A DNA stretch of 64,000 nt. Source: Corynebacterium liangguodongii (lineage in GTDB: Bacteria > Actinomycetota > Actinomycetes > Mycobacteriales > Mycobacteriaceae). Where the stretch lies: assembly GCF_003070865.1 (NCBI RefSeq), contig NZ_CP026948.1:744001-808000 (forward strand). Reading direction: 5' to 3'. A program made the translations under genes and the position numbers. Shown here piece by piece: positions 46,562 to 57,300 of this stretch; position 1 is the first letter of the stretch, and each line of letters starts with the position of its first letter. Under the pieces are notes generated by a model, which saw nothing but the letters and a program-made list of their open reading frames with translations, ran no database searches and had not been told where the DNA came from.

Positions 46562-47898
46562 CTACATCCTAACAGCCGCAGGTTGCCACACAAAATGGCC
46601 GACCGACTGCTCTTTTTCATGCTCGTGGCCGAGCGGGATGTCTGTCCGGTCCCGCAGGAGCAGCGAGACTGCCAGCCCGACCAGCGCGGCCGCGAGCAGG
46701 TAGGCCGTGATCGCCGTGGTCGAACCGGTGGATTCGCGGAGTGCTGCGGCGATCGTGGGCGCAAAAGCGCCGCCAAGGATCGCACCGAGGGCGTAGCTGA
46801 TCGACGCACCCGAGGCCCGGATCGAGGCCGGGAAGAGTTCGGCGAACAGCGCCCCGATCTGCCCGTAGGTAAGTCCAAGCCCGACAGCCACGAGGAATAG
46901 GCCGGCGTAGACTTTCGGGAGAGAGGCCGTATTGACGAGGGGGAACAACGCGACCACGCCTAAAGCCTGGACCACAAACCCCACAACAAGGGTGCGTTTG
47001 CGCCCGACCCGGTCGGAGAGCCAACCGGTAACGGCGGTAGAGGCAAGCCACACGGCGGCGGCGGCCGTGACCGCCCAGAGGATGTCGCCCCTCGGCATGC
47101 CGTGCTCGTTCGTGGCGTACTTCTGGATGTAGCCGCCCGTTGTCATGTAACCGGCAGTGCCGTTGGCGGCGAACAGAAGCGCGCCGGCGAGCACGAGCGG
47201 GCTGAAGCGCGCGAAGAGGGTTGCGATGGGGGCGCGTGGTGTGCGTTCGCGCTCTGCAGCCATGCGCTCGTAGACGGGGGATTCGTCCACGCGCACGCGA
47301 ACCCACCAGGCCACGATCATGAGGGGGAAGGAGAGGAGGAAGGGCACCCGCCAACCCCACTCGGTAAAGGCATCCCCTGGGGCGACGATGTTGACTACAG
47401 CGAGCGCCGCTGAAGACAACAACAAGCCGGCCGGCGCGCCGATCTGGGGTCCTGCGCTAAAGAGCCCGCGCTTGCCCGCCGGGGCGTGTTCGACGGCGAG
47501 CAAAACGGCCGATCCCCACTCCCCGCCAGCCGAGAGGCCCTGAATGAGGCGCAGCGATACGAGGAGGATCGGGGCGAGCGCGCCCGCCGTGGCGTAAGTG
47601 GGTACGAGGCCGATGAGCGTCGTCGCCCCGCCCATCATGACCAGGGTGGTCATGAGCACTGCGCGGCGCCCGATTCGATCGGCGAAGTGCCCGGCGAGGA
47701 ACGCGCCGAGGGGACGAAACAGAAAGGAAATTCCCACGGAGGCAAAGGACACTATGGTCGACGCCCCCGGGGCGAGGGGCCGAACATAAGGTCTTCAAAC
47801 ACCAACCCCGCGACCGCTGCGTAGAGGAAGAAGTCGCACCACTCGATCGCCGTGCCTACGGTGGTCGCCGCAATCGCGCGCCTTTTAGTCGCCTCCAT
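46562..47898 (-). pseudogene. MFS metabolite:H+ symporter (MHS/ShiA type), frameshifted
   Basis: A 12-helix major facilitator of the MHS group is encoded in two frames. The first part starts at ATG 47898 and gives RRAIAATTVGTAIEWCDFFLY, then LVFEDLMFGP. The rest, 46562-47752 (396 codons), continues STIVSFASVGISFLFRPLG, GHFADRIGRRAVL, RLIQGLSAGGEWG and so on. The frames join if one base is added at the G run 47776-47779 (C run on the coding strand), so there is a one-base deletion or a sequencing error. Without helix 1 the shorter frame is unlikely to work. Substrates of relatives are organic acids or shikimate. Confidence 0.75.
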
Positions 47899-47930
47899 GG
47901 CGACAAGGGTATATGACTGCTTTGCCGGGC

Positions 47931-48908
47931 CTAAGCCTGTCCCTCGAAAAGGGTCGTTACCGAGCCGTTTTCGAAGATCTCGCGGATTGTCTTCGCCAGC
48001 AGCGGGGCGATCGAGAGGACAGTGAGGTTTTCCCAGCCCTCGGTGTTCTGCGGCAGTGTGTCGGTGGTGATGACCTCCTCGGCGCCGCAGCTGCTGAGCC
48101 GCTCGCGGGCCGGGTCGGAGAACACGCCGTGGGTGCAGGCGATGATCACGGATTTCGCACCGGCGTCCTTGAGCACACCGACGGCGCCGGCGATCGTTCC
48201 GCCGGTGTCGATCATGTCGTCCATGAGCACGCAGTCCTTGCCCTCGACATCGCCGACCACGCGGTTGGAGACGACCTGGTTGGCCGCGTCGATGTCGCGG
48301 GTCTTATGGACGAAGGCCATGGGGGCGTCGCCAAGAGTATTGGCCCACTTCTCGGCCTGCTTGACGCGACCGGCGTCGGGGGAGACGACGCAGAGGTTAT
48401 CCATCGAGTACTTCGACTTGATGTATTCGGTGAGGATCGGCATAGCGTGCATGTGATCGACCGGGCCATCGAAGAAACCCTGGATCTGGTCAGTGTGCAG
48501 GTCGACGGCGACGAGGCGGTCCGCGCCTGCCGCGGCGAAAAGATCGGCGACGAGGCGAGCGGAGATCGGCTCGCGCCCGCGGTGCTTCTTGTCCTGGCGC
48601 GCGTAGGGGTAGAAGGGGACGATCGCCGTGATTCGCTTGGCGGAGCCGCGCTTGAGGGCGTCAATCATGATGAGCTGTTCCATGAGCCACGTGTTGATCG
48701 GCTGGCAGTGGGATTGCATCACAAAACAGTCGGCGCCGCGGACGGATTCCTCGAAACGGATAAAGATCTCGCCGTTGGCGAAGTCGCGAGCGGTGGTAGG
48801 AACGAGCTCGATGCCGAGCTCGGCGGCCACCGCCTCGGCCAGCTTGGAGTGGGCGCGTCCGGAAAAGACTTTGAGATCCTTGTGGTTTTCGGTGGTGTAA
48901 CCGGTCAT
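47931..48908 (-). CDS. prs: Ribose-phosphate pyrophosphokinase
   Basis: PRPP synthetase makes phosphoribosyl pyrophosphate for purines, pyrimidines, histidine, tryptophan and NAD, and in actinobacteria also for decaprenylphosphoryl arabinose. The 325 residues have LKVFSGRAHSKLAEAVA, the flexible loop ARQDKKHRGREPISARLVAD, VVSPDAGRVKQAEKWA and the PRPP loop DCVLMDDMIDTGGTI. The start at ATG 48908 follows glmU by 14 bp in the same direction, the conserved glmU-prs pair. Confidence 0.96.
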   Translation of the reverse strand: MTGYTTENHKDLKVFSGRAHSKLAEAVAAELGIELVPTTARDFANGEIFIRFEESVRGADCFVMQSHCQPINTWLMEQLIMIDALKRGSAKRITAIVPFYPYARQDKKHRGREPISARLVADLFAAAGADRLVAVDLHTDQIQGFFDGPVDHMHAMPILTEYIKSKYSMDNLCVVSPDAGRVKQAEKWANTLGDAPMAFVHKTRDIDAANQVVSNRVVGDVEGKDCVLMDDMIDTGGTIAGAVGVLKDAGAKSVIIACTHGVFSDPARERLSSCGAEEVITTDTLPQNTEGWENLTVLSIAPLLAKTIREIFENGSVTTLFEGQA

Positions 48909-48922
48909 AGAGAAGCAATCCT

Positions 48923-50362
48923 TTACTTTTGTCGTGCGTGTGCGGCGGCGTCCGCCGAATCCGTCCCAGGGCGGCGGCGCTCGACCCAGCCTTCGATGTT
49001 GCGCTGCCGCCCTTCCCTCACCGCGAGCGCGCCCGCCGGAACATCGTCCGTGACCACTGTACCCGCGCCCGTATACGCGCCGTCCCCCACGGTCACGGGG
49101 GCGACGAAGATGGTGTCGGAGCCTGCGCGCACGTGGCTGCCGATGGTGGTGTGATGCTTGTTTACCCCGTCGTAGTTGGCGAACACGCTCGCGCATCCGA
49201 TGTTGGAGTGCTCGCCCACGGTGGCGTCGCCGATGTAGGTCAGGTGCGGGACCTTCGAGCCAGTCCCGATGGTGGCGTTTTTCGATTCGACGAACGCCCC
49301 TAGCTTGCCGGATGAGCCGAGGCGCGTGCCCGGGCGCAGGTAGGTATACGGCCCGACGGTGGCGCCCTCACCGATCACGCTGCCGGAGCCGTGGGAGCGC
49401 ACCACGCAGGCGCCGGGGCCAACCTCGACGTCGGTGAGCGTCGTATCGGGCCCGACTTCGGCGTTGTCGCCGATGACGGTAGAGCCCCACAGTTGGGTGC
49501 CGGGGTGGATCACCACGTCGGATCCCACGACGACGTCGACGCCGATCCAGGTTGTTGCCGGGTCGACGACGGTCGCCCCGCCACGCATGGCGCGCTCGAC
49601 GAGGCGGCGGTTGAGCTCGCGGCCGGCGGCGGCGAGCTGAACGCGGTCGTTGACGCCGGCGAGCTCGCCCGGGTCCGGGGCGCGGTGGGCGGAGACGCTG
49701 AGGCCATCGGACCGCGCGATGCCGAGGACATCGGTGATGTAGAGCTCGCCTTGGGCGTTGTCGGTCGTGATGCGCCCGAGTGCATCGCGCAGCACGGCAC
49801 CGTCGAAGGCGAAGACCCCGGAGTTGACCTCGGTGATGCTCCGGGTCTCGTCGTCGGCGTCCTTTTCCTCGACGATCTTGAGGACCTGGCCGCCTTCGTC
49901 TCGCACGATCCGACCGTAGCCGGTGGGGTTGTCGAGCACGATAGAGAGCACCGTGACGGCCGCGCGCGCCTCCGTGTGCGCGGCCACGAGCGAGGAGATC
50001 GTCTCCGGGCGCAGGAGCGGGACGTCGCCGTTGGTTACCACGACCGTGCCGTTAAAGCCCTCGATCGCGCTCAGGCCGCAGGCGACGGCGTGCCCGGTGC
50101 CGTTTTGCTCGGCCTGGACGGCCTGCCGGACCTCCACCCCGAGCTCGGCCGATATCGCGTCGACGGCGGGGGAGACCTGGTCACGCTGGTGGCCCACGAC
50201 GGCGACGACGTGCTCGGGGTTCACCGCGGCCGCCGCGTGCAGGCTGTGGGCCAGGAGGCTGCGCCCCCCTATTTCGTGGAGGGTTTTCTGCGTGGCGGAT
50301 TTCATGCGCGTTCCTGCGCCGGCCGCGAGGACGATCACGGCGCATGGGGTGTGGTCACTCAT
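48923..50362 (-). CDS. glmU: Bifunctional GlcNAc-1-P uridyltransferase / GlcN-1-P acetyltransferase
   Basis: GlmU makes UDP-N-acetylglucosamine for peptidoglycan and mycothiol. The 479 residues have the N-terminal uridyltransferase motif [37 protein letters not shown] and [10 protein letters not shown] left-handed beta-helix from about 255 has hexapeptide repeats with [24 protein letters not shown] and [18 protein letters not shown], the acetyltransferase site. ATG 50362 was chosen because the residues after it match the family start; 14 upstream codons in the frame are non-homologous. Confidence 0.96.
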   Translation of the reverse strand: MSDHTPCAVIVLAAGAGTRMKSATQKTLHEIGGRSLLAHSLHAAAAVNPEHVVAVVGHQRDQVSPAVDAISAELGVEVRQAVQAEQNGTGHAVACGLSAIEGFNGTVVVTNGDVPLLRPETISSLVAAHTEARAAVTVLSIVLDNPTGYGRIVRDEGGQVLKIVEEKDADDETRSITEVNSGVFAFDGAVLRDALGRITTDNAQGELYITDVLGIARSDGLSVSAHRAPDPGELAGVNDRVQLAAAGRELNRRLVERAMRGGATVVDPATTWIGVDVVVGSDVVIHPGTQLWGSTVIGDNAEVGPDTTLTDVEVGPGACVVRSHGSGSVIGEGATVGPYTYLRPGTRLGSSGKLGAFVESKNATIGTGSKVPHLTYIGDATVGEHSNIGCASVFANYDGVNKHHTTIGSHVRAGSDTIFVAPVTVGDGAYTGAGTVVTDDVPAGALAVREGRQRNIEGWVERRRPGTDSADAAAHARQK

Positions 50363-50384
50363 GGCATTTAGCATAACGCCACAC

Positions 50385-51626
50385 CTAGACATCCTTGTTG
50401 ACATCCTTGTTGACGTCTTTGAGGTTCCACGCCCCCACGACCCCCGCCGCGCCGAGGGCGGCGAGGACGATCAGCGCCGCCTGGGTGCTCACGGTGGCCG
50501 CGGCGGAGCTCAGTGCTCCCACGACGAGCAGGATGATCCCCATCACGGTGTTCGAGGCGCCTGTGATGAGGGTGCGTCGCTCCCCGTCGGCCATGTCCAC
50601 CAGGTAGGTTTTGCGGCTCACACGGATCGTTGTATGTGCGAGGTTGATGGCGAAGAAGCCTACCGGCATCGCGATGGCGTTCACGCGCGGCGACGCCACG
50701 TCGGCGCACACCAGCAGCACCACAATCACCGTCGAGGCGAAGGCGGCGGCCAGCGCCATAGTGAGCTTCGAGGAGCGGTCCGACCAGATTCCCGAGATCC
50801 TCCCGCCGAGCAGCGAGGCCCCGCCCGAGGCAATGATAAAGGCGCCCAGGCTCGAAAGATTCGCCCCGTTCTGTTGGGCGAGGATCACGATGTAGGGCGT
50901 GGAGAGAGCGGTGACGAGCATCATCGAGCGCACGATGAGGAAGGAGCGCAGCTGCTTGTCCTGGGAAACGAGGTTCCACGTGGCCTTGAGCCAGCCCTCC
51001 TGTTCGTCACTGGCGGCCGCGGAGCCGAGTTCGGCGACGGGCTCTCGCACCCCGGCAAAGACCAGGGAGGCCAGCGCCCACGTCGAGGCCCCGAAGGCGA
51101 GCAGGGCGACGATGATCCAGCGCGGCGGCTCGCCCGGCAGGAGCATCATGGCCAGGCCGATGGCAAGGGTGAAGGCCCCGGCCAGCGCCGTCGCGCGGCC
51201 CGTGATGAGCCCGCGGCGCCCCTTCTCGACGGTGCGCCCCTGAACGTCCTTGCCGGAGATCGAGCAGATGGCGCGGAAGATGCTCAACGCCGCCAGGCAG
51301 GCGATCACGCCGATGCCGAGCGCGACGCCGCGGAGCGTGGCCGCGCACACAGCGACGCCGACGGCGGATGCCGCCTGCCCCCAGGAGCCGATCAGCCAGA
51401 CCTTCTTGCGGCTCGGCTTCGAGCTCACCCACGGACTCAGCGCGGCCTGGGGCAGCAGGGAACCGGACTCGCGCACGGGGACGAGGAGGCCCGCGAAGAA
51501 GGAGGGCACTCCCGCGGAGGTGAACAGCCACGGCAAAAGTGTCTTGGCGGCGACGATCTCGTCGCCGATCGCCTGGAGACCATTGGCCCAGATGAACCGG
51601 CGTGCGTTGTATTCCTGGTGTTCCAC
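50385..51626 (-). CDS. MFS transporter
   Basis: This 413-residue membrane protein has about 11-12 hydrophobic helices and major-facilitator layout: a cytoplasmic loop [18 protein letters not shown] after helix 2, a central hydrophilic loop near [17 protein letters not shown], and [17 protein letters not shown] in the second half. There is no signature specific enough for substrate; a drug or metabolite exporter is possible. The C-terminus ends in a short repeat [13 protein letters not shown] 51626 is the best start, 16 bp after the tRNA-Gln 3' end; no clear ribosome binding site is seen, so the start is uncertain. Confidence 0.75.
   Translation of the reverse strand: MEHQEYNARRFIWANGLQAIGDEIVAAKTLLPWLFTSAGVPSFFAGLLVPVRESGSLLPQAALSPWVSSKPSRKKVWLIGSWGQAASAVGVAVCAATLRGVALGIGVIACLAALSIFRAICSISGKDVQGRTVEKGRRGLITGRATALAGAFTLAIGLAMMLLPGEPPRWIIVALLAFGASTWALASLVFAGVREPVAELGSAAASDEQEGWLKATWNLVSQDKQLRSFLIVRSMMLVTALSTPYIVILAQQNGANLSSLGAFIIASGGASLLGGRISGIWSDRSSKLTMALAAAFASTVIVVLLVCADVASPRVNAIAMPVGFFAINLAHTTIRVSRKTYLVDMADGERRTLITGASNTVMGIILLVVGALSSAAATVSTQAALIVLAALGAAGVVGAWNLKDVNKDVNKDV
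50388..50411. repeat. 12-bp tandem repeat at MFS gene 3' end
   Basis: Two perfect copies of GACATCCTTGTT, with a third degenerate copy next to them, encode the repeated tetrapeptide VNKD at the C-terminus of the MFS protein just before its stop codon. It looks like a recent slippage expansion. Confidence 0.8.
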
Positions 51627-51642
51627 GCGGACCAGGATAGCG

Positions 51643-51714
51643 CTTCCCCACCAGGACTCGAACCTAGAATGACGGTACCAAAAACCGTAGTGTTGCCAAT
51701 TACACCATGGGGAA
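51643..51714 (-). tRNA. tRNA-Gln (UUG anticodon)
   Basis: The 72-nt gene folds as a cloverleaf. The acceptor stem is TTCCCCA with TGGGGAA and discriminator G. The anticodon arm is ACGGT, loop TTTTGGT, ACCGT, giving anticodon TTG. The T arm contains GGTTCGAGTCC. CCA is not encoded. It stands between the MFS gene and a divergent TetR gene. Confidence 0.95.
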
Positions 51715-51762
51715 TTGTTAGCCGATAGTGTAACCCATCGCCGCCCCGGTAGAGTAATGAAC

Positions 51763-52383
51763 ATGGCTCGACAGCGTATGACCGGCCCACAGCGCCGGGA
51801 GCAACTCATTGAGGTCGGCCGGGCGGCTTTTGCAGATCGGGGATTTGATGCGATTTCTGTCGAGGAGATCGCCACCCGCGCAGGGGTGTCCAAGCCGGTG
51901 CTCTACGAGCACTTCGGTGGCAAGGAGGGCCTCTACCGGGCGGTCGTCGAAACGGAGCACGCTCGCCTCTACGACTCGATCGTGAGCTCCATCGGCGAGG
52001 GCCGGTGGAGGGAGCGGATCGAAAACGGGATCTTGGCGCTTTTGACGTACGTAGAGGATCACACGGACGGGTTCGTCCTCCTCGTCCATGGGCAGCTGCC
52101 GGGAGGCCAGCGCAGCTACTCGACGTTGATGAACACCGTCACCGAGGAAGTGTCCTTCCTACTCGGGGAGGCATTTCTCCACCGCGGACTCGACTCGCAG
52201 CTCGCGGCACTCCACGCCCAGGCGATCGTCGGGGCGGTGTCCTTGACGGCGCTGTGGTGGCTTGATCAGCGCTCGCCGGATAAGTTCGCTGTGGCCACGC
52301 ACGTGGCAAATCTTTGTTGGAATGGTCTCGCCGGGCTCGAGGCGCAGCCGAAGATCATCGCGACCGCGAAGGGAATTGTGTAA
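51763..52383 (+). CDS. TetR-family transcriptional regulator
   Basis: This 206-residue regulator has a classical TetR helix-turn-helix: RREQLIEVGRAAFADRGFDAI, VEEIATRAGVSKPVLYEHFGGKEGLYRAVV. The C-terminal all-helical domain has LLVHGQLPGGQRSYSTLM and a Trp-rich end helix (LTALWWLDQRSPDKF), probably for a ligand. ATG 51763 is preferred, with ATG 51757 two codons before it. It lies 6 bp upstream of mfd and may be co-transcribed with it; it may also control the divergent MFS gene. Targets are inferred. Confidence 0.87.
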   Translation: MARQRMTGPQRREQLIEVGRAAFADRGFDAISVEEIATRAGVSKPVLYEHFGGKEGLYRAVVETEHARLYDSIVSSIGEGRWRERIENGILALLTYVEDHTDGFVLLVHGQLPGGQRSYSTLMNTVTEEVSFLLGEAFLHRGLDSQLAALHAQAIVGAVSLTALWWLDQRSPDKFAVATHVANLCWNGLAGLEAQPKIIATAKGIV

Positions 52384-52389
52384 TACCGT

Positions 52390-55300
52390 ATGTCCAATAC
52401 CGCACCTGCCCTAGGTGGCGTGCTCGCGCGCGCCTTGACGGATCCCAAGCTTCAGGGGCTGATGAACAACGTCGGCCAGTCTCGCCTCCACATCACCGGG
52501 ATTGACCAGGTGCGCAGCTGGGCCACCGCGGCGCTCTCGCGGGAGGCCCCGGTGTTGCTCGTCACCGCGACGGGGCACGAGGCGGAAGATCTCAGCGCGG
52601 AGCTCGCCGCGCTCATTGGGCCTGCAAACGTGGCTTACTTCCCGGCGCTTGAGACGCTGCCGCACGAGCGGCTTTCCCCGGCGGCGGATGTGGTGGGCGC
52701 TCGCGCGAAGGTGCTCCACGAGCTCCCGCGCGTGATCGTCACCGCGGCGCGCGGCGCGTGCCAGCCGGTCTTGCCGGCGGTGGAGCCCATTACGATTAGC
52801 ACCGCACAGGAGTACGACTTCACGGAGCTGGTGCGCCGGATCAACGGGTTCGCCTACGACCACGTCGATATGGTGGCCAAGCGCGGGGAGTTTGCCACGC
52901 GCGGCGGGCTGATCGATGTCTTCCCCACCACGGGGGAGCACCCCGTGCGCATCGAGTTTTGGGGCGACGAGGTCACGGACATCCGCACCTTTTCCGTCGC
53001 CGACCAGCGCACGATCGATCCCGTCTCGCGCACTGAGCTCTACCCCGCGCGCCAGCTGCTTATCGACGACTCAGTCGCCGCCAAGGCCCGACAGCTCGCG
53101 GAGGATCACCCTGGTAACCCGACGCTCGTGCAGCTTTTGACGCGGATTTCCGAACATCACCACGCCGACGGCATGGAGGCGCTCATCCCGGTGCTCACCG
53201 ACGCGCCCTATAAGGCCCTGCCCGAGCTGCTACCGGAGGGCTCCATCGTCGTGGTGACGTCGCCTGAGAAGGTCCGGGCCCGCATCGCGGACCTGGAGGC
53301 TACTGACCGCGAGTTCCTCGAGGCGGGCTGGGAGGCCGCGGCGATGGGGGCGCAGGGCCCGGTCGCGGTCGAGGGCCTCGACGTCTCGGCGTCGTCGTAT
53401 CGCTCGTTCGAATCCCTCGAGGCTTCCGCGCGCAAGGCGGGGAACTCCTGGTGGACTTTCGCGGCGCCGGGGATGTTTAGCGCCGACGATGCCGAAACGC
53501 TGCCCTTGGAGTTTTCCTCCGCCCCGGCGCCGAAGGGTGATCCACGCGCGATTGAGCAGCTCTTTGCCACCTTGAAGCTCCACGTGCAGTCCAATGGCGG
53601 TACTGCCGCCTTTATCGCCCCGGCCAAGGGCACGGTGGAGCGCTTCGCGGAGAGGCTGCGCGAGCACGGGATCTCCGCGCGCATCGCCACGCCGGGCCTC
53701 GAGCCTGTCGACGGCAAAGTCACCGTCTACCAGGGTCTCTCTCACGCAGGCGTGGTCTTTCCCGGGCCGAACATGGTGGTAGTCACGGAGACGGACCTGA
53801 CCGGTAACCGCGTCGGCGATATCGCCGGTGCCAAGCGCCGGGCGCGCAAGCGCCGAAACCGCGTCGACCCGCTGGCGCTGAAGCCGGGGGATTTCGTGGT
53901 GCACGACACCCACGGCATCGGGAAGTTCGTGAAGATGGCCGAGCGCACCATCAAGGCAGGAGACGGAGATTCCCGCCGGGAATACATCGTGCTCGAATAC
54001 CAGCCGGCGAAGCGGGGGCAGCCCAACGACCAGCTCTGGGTGCCCATGGAGTCCCTCGATTTGTTGTCGAAGTACTCGGGCGGTGAGCAGCCGTCGTTAA
54101 GCAAAATGGGCGGCTCGGATTGGAAGGCCACCAAGCGGAAGGCGCGCGCGGCCGTGCGCGAGATCGCTGGCGAGCTCGTGGAGCTCTACGCCAAGCGCCA
54201 GGCCGCGCCGGGCCACGCGTTCGCCCCGGATACGCCCTGGCAGCAGGAGATGGAGGAGCGCTTCCCGTTCGTCGAGACGGAGGACCAGATGACGGCCATC
54301 GAGGCGGTGAAAGAGGATATGGAAAAGCCGACGCCGATGGATCGTGTCATCGTCGGCGACGTCGGGTTCGGCAAGACCGAGGTTGCCGTGCGCGCGGCGT
54401 TCAAGGCCGTCCAGGACGGCACGCAGGTTGCGGTACTCGTGCCGACGACGCTGCTTGCGCAGCAGCATTTCTCGACGTTTAGCGAGCGCATGGCGGGCTT
54501 CGGCGTGAACATCCGTGAGCTCTCCCGCTTCACTTCGGCGGCGGACTCCAAGGAGATCATCGCCGGGCTTGCGGACGGCTCCGTCGACGTGGTCATCGGC
54601 ACCCACCGCCTGCTCGCCACCGGCGTGCAGTGGAAGAACCTGGGGCTTATCATCGTCGACGAGGAGCAGCGCTTCGGCGTCGAGCACAAGGAGCACATCA
54701 AGGCGCTCAAATCGCACGTCGACGTGCTCACGATGACGGCGACCCCGATCCCGCGCACCCTCGAGATGTCGCTCACCGGCATCCGCGAGATGACCTCGAT
54801 CACGACCCCGCCCGAGGACCGCCACCCGGTGCTCACCTACGTCGGCCCCCAGGAAGACAAGCAGATCGCCGCCGCGATCAGGCGCGAACTGCTGCGCGAC
54901 GGCCAGGTCTTCTACATCCATAACAAGGTGGCCGACATCGAAAAGGCGGCGCGCCGCGTGCGGGATCTCGTCCCGGAGGCGCGCGTCGTCGTCGCGCACG
55001 GGCAGATGTCCGAGCAGGTCCTCGAGCAGACCGTCCAGGGTTTTTGGAACCGCGAGTACGACGTCCTCGTGTGCACCACGATCGTGGAGACGGGCCTGGA
55101 TATCGCCAACGCGAACACCTTGATTGTGGAGAACGCGCAGAACATGGGCCTGTCCCAGCTCCACCAGCTGCGCGGCCGCGTCGGGCGCTCGCGAGACCGC
55201 GCCTACGCCTATTTCTTGTACCCGAAGGACAAGACGCTGACCGAGACCTCCTACGACAGGCTCGCGACCATCGCGCAGAACAACGAGCTCGGCTCCGGCA

Positions 55301-55965
55301 TCGCGGTGGCGCAGAAGGACCTGGAGATGCGTGGGGCGGGCAACGTGCTCGGCGCGGAGCAGTCCGGCCACATCGCCGGCGTCGGCTTCGACATGTACGT
55401 TCGGCTCGTGGGCGAGGCCGTCGAGACGTTCAAGGCGATGATGTCCGGTGAGCCCGTTGACGCGACCGATTCCACGCCCAAGGAGATCCGCGTTGACCTG
55501 CCTGTTGACGCCCACATCCCCGAGACCTACGTCAACTCGGAGCGCCTGCGCCTGGAGATCTACCGCAAGCTCGCGCAGGCGCGTGACGACGCCTCCTTGG
55601 ACGCCGTCGCCGAGGAAATGGCCGATCGCTTTGGGCCGCTGCCGGACGAGGTGACCCGCCTCATGCAGGTCGCGCGCCTGCGCCACCAGGCGCGCAGCGT
55701 CGGGATCAGCGACATCCTCGTCCAAGGCACCCGGATCAAGTTCCAGCCCGTCGATCTGCCCGATTCCAAGCAGGTACGCCTCAAGCGCCTCTACCCAGGG
55801 GCGAACTACCGCGCCGCGGCGAAGGTGCTCCAGGTACCGCTACCAAGGGTGGCCCAAGGCATCAACCAGCCGACACTGCGCGACACCGAGTTGGTGCAGT
55901 GGGTCTCGGACTTCCTGGCAGAGATGTTCGGGGCCGAAGCCAAGGTTTTCTCGCTGAGCGAGTAA
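52390..55965 (+). CDS. mfd: Transcription-repair coupling factor
   Basis: Mfd removes stalled RNA polymerase and recruits UvrA. The 1191 residues have an N-terminal UvrB-like half with [21 protein letters not shown] and [25 protein letters not shown] CarD-like RNA-polymerase-interacting domain ([18 protein letters not shown]) is followed by a RecG-like motor with [50 protein letters not shown] and QLRGRVGRS. The C-terminal TRCF domain has [12 protein letters not shown]. It is complete and of the normal length. Confidence 0.96.
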   Translation: MSNTAPALGGVLARALTDPKLQGLMNNVGQSRLHITGIDQVRSWATAALSREAPVLLVTATGHEAEDLSAELAALIGPANVAYFPALETLPHERLSPAADVVGARAKVLHELPRVIVTAARGACQPVLPAVEPITISTAQEYDFTELVRRINGFAYDHVDMVAKRGEFATRGGLIDVFPTTGEHPVRIEFWGDEVTDIRTFSVADQRTIDPVSRTELYPARQLLIDDSVAAKARQLAEDHPGNPTLVQLLTRISEHHHADGMEALIPVLTDAPYKALPELLPEGSIVVVTSPEKVRARIADLEATDREFLEAGWEAAAMGAQGPVAVEGLDVSASSYRSFESLEASARKAGNSWWTFAAPGMFSADDAETLPLEFSSAPAPKGDPRAIEQLFATLKLHVQSNGGTAAFIAPAKGTVERFAERLREHGISARIATPGLEPVDGKVTVYQGLSHAGVVFPGPNMVVVTETDLTGNRVGDIAGAKRRARKRRNRVDPLALKPGDFVVHDTHGIGKFVKMAERTIKAGDGDSRREYIVLEYQPAKRGQPNDQLWVPMESLDLLSKYSGGEQPSLSKMGGSDWKATKRKARAAVREIAGELVELYAKRQAAPGHAFAPDTPWQQEMEERFPFVETEDQMTAIEAVKEDMEKPTPMDRVIVGDVGFGKTEVAVRAAFKAVQDGTQVAVLVPTTLLAQQHFSTFSERMAGFGVNIRELSRFTSAADSKEIIAGLADGSVDVVIGTHRLLATGVQWKNLGLIIVDEEQRFGVEHKEHIKALKSHVDVLTMTATPIPRTLEMSLTGIREMTSITTPPEDRHPVLTYVGPQEDKQIAAAIRRELLRDGQVFYIHNKVADIEKAARRVRDLVPEARVVVAHGQMSEQVLEQTVQGFWNREYDVLVCTTIVETGLDIANANTLIVENAQNMGLSQLHQLRGRVGRSRDRAYAYFLYPKDKTLTETSYDRLATIAQNNELGSGIAVAQKDLEMRGAGNVLGAEQSGHIAGVGFDMYVRLVGEAVETFKAMMSGEPVDATDSTPKEIRVDLPVDAHIPETYVNSERLRLEIYRKLAQARDDASLDAVAEEMADRFGPLPDEVTRLMQVARLRHQARSVGISDILVQGTRIKFQPVDLPDSKQVRLKRLYPGANYRAAAKVLQVPLPRVAQGINQPTLRDTELVQWVSDFLAEMFGAEAKVFSLSE

Positions 55966-55978
55966 AGTATCGGGGCAC

Positions 55979-56052
55979 GCCCCTATAGCCCAATCGGCAG
56001 AGGCAGCGGACTTAAAATCCGCGCAGTGTGGGTTCGAGTCCCACTGGGGGCA
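55979..56052 (+). tRNA. tRNA with UAA anticodon (tRNA-Leu), class I variable arm
   Basis: The 74-nt gene has acceptor stem GCCCCTA with TGGGGGC, discriminator A, and an anticodon arm GCGGA, loop CTTAAAA, TCCGC giving anticodon TAA (reads UUA, leucine). The T arm is GTGGG-TTCGAGT-CCCAC. The variable loop has only about 5 nt, so the fold is class I, whereas leucine tRNAs normally have a long variable arm. Discriminator A agrees with leucine. CCA is not encoded. It lies 13 bp after mfd. Confidence 0.85.
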
Positions 56053-56592
56053 CGCTTAGAAGCATCGGCGACGGGGCGTGCCCAGCCGCCGGTGAGGAAG
56101 CCGTAGCCGACACCTTCGCTGGCCGCGACGTCGCGCACGATGTCGGTGAGCTGCCTCGCGATCGACGCCCTATCGACCTGGGAGACCGCCTGCGGGCACG
56201 GTGTTGGAGCGCCCAGGGACGTCGGCAAGCAGGCTGGGGCGACGGGTGAGATGACCCACGGGTTACCGCCGAAAGTGATGGTCACGAGGCGAGCATCGGG
56301 GGTCACGGCGTCGCGTTGCGGCGGGACAACGACGGTGCCGAGGCGGGATTCGCTCCAATAGGCTCCCGGGACAGCCCCTCCGCAGGAAGCGTTGTCGAGG
56401 CGGAGGCCGAGGTGCTGAGCGAGGACCTCGGGGTAGCTGTCGTCACTACGCGAGCAGAGGACCCTGCGCGGGTCGGGGGCAGGGATGGAGGAGATGGATC
56501 CGGTTGCGGCATAGCTCTCGCCCAGGGCCACGTAGCGGTCCCCCGGAGCAGGCGATGGCGAGGGCCGGTACGGCGGCTGCGAGGGTTTTCAT
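56053..56592 (-). pseudogene. SGNH/GDSL lipase-esterase remnant
   Basis: Starting at ATG 56592 there is a signal-peptide-like MKTLAAAVPALAIACSGG. The reading frame must then shift at the C run 56540-56544 to reach YVALGESYAATGS, the GDSL-like block I with the nucleophilic Ser, and CSRSDDSYPEVLAQHLGLRL. Block III is degraded to TFGGNPWV (normally GGND). The C-terminal part with the catalytic Asp-His is lost; the frame ends by reading antisense through the tRNA. It is a frameshifted, truncated gene of a secreted lipase family common in corynebacteria. Confidence 0.75.
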
Positions 56593-56683
56593 GCCGCTAA
56601 CCTTAGTGTTGCCTGTGCGTTTGGGAAATGCACCCACATTTCCTCGACGGTATAGATCGCCCCCGTTGTGGGGCGTGGAAGCC

Positions 56684-57108
56684 CTAGTGGGGAGTGCAGT
56701 TTCGGAGGGGAAGTGCCATGTTGTCGAATCGGTAGTGATGCGTAAGCGCTTGACGACGTACTCTCGCCACGGGCCGGTCGATCTTGGTGAGCTGCGCGGT
56801 TTTTATGTCAATCTCGGGGCCGTTAATCCGCGCGGTGAGTCGAAAACGAGCACGATGTATTCGTTATCTGGGCTTTCGTTGTTGGGTGACGCCCGCCCGT
56901 CTAAGACCTCCGCGGTACTCCTGTTCACAACAGTGCCATCGTAGAAATTGTCCTCGGCGGGTTGGGACGTAGCCGAGCGGATGGCAACTTTGGATTGCCT
57001 CTCGGTCATCGAGGGCGGTTGAGTAGGCGTCGAAAAGACTTGCGCGGTCTGCGTGCAAGCAGGCAGCGTGGCGACGCACAGAACAGCGGAGGGGAAGCGC
57101 AGCTTCAT
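56684..57108 (-). pseudogene. Lipoprotein gene remnant, frameshifted
   Basis: ATG 57108, after AGGGAG, gives MKLRFPSAVLCVATLPACTQ, a lipoprotein signal with lipobox LPAC. It continues to NEYIVLVFDS, where the original frame soon stops at 56803. If one base is added near 56838-56841 the frame goes on as LTARINGPEIDIKTAQLTKIDRPVA, and a further shift gives YVVKRLRITTDSTTWHFPSE, both protein-like. Several frame breaks therefore suggest decay. No family could be named with certainty. A 101-residue lipoprotein from the first frame could still be expressed. Confidence 0.55.
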
Positions 57109-57300
57109 CAGTACTCCCTGCAATATGCAGGTCATTCACTTCCCTCATTCAGGCGATAGGCGGCCTTGGCGATGCTAGCCACCTGTTCGTGAAATTCGCT
57201 GGACTATTGGAACGAAAGAGCTATATAGAGCGTAAAAAAGGTGCGCAAAGCCATTGACATAGAAAACCTGTTCGCGTACCATGGCGTGTGAAAAGGGGGG

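Noticed and set aside
47913..51728. Long plus-strand frames opposite prs, glmU and the MFS gene
   Set aside because: They are antisense to well-recognised genes and have biased shadow composition; no start signals or domains.
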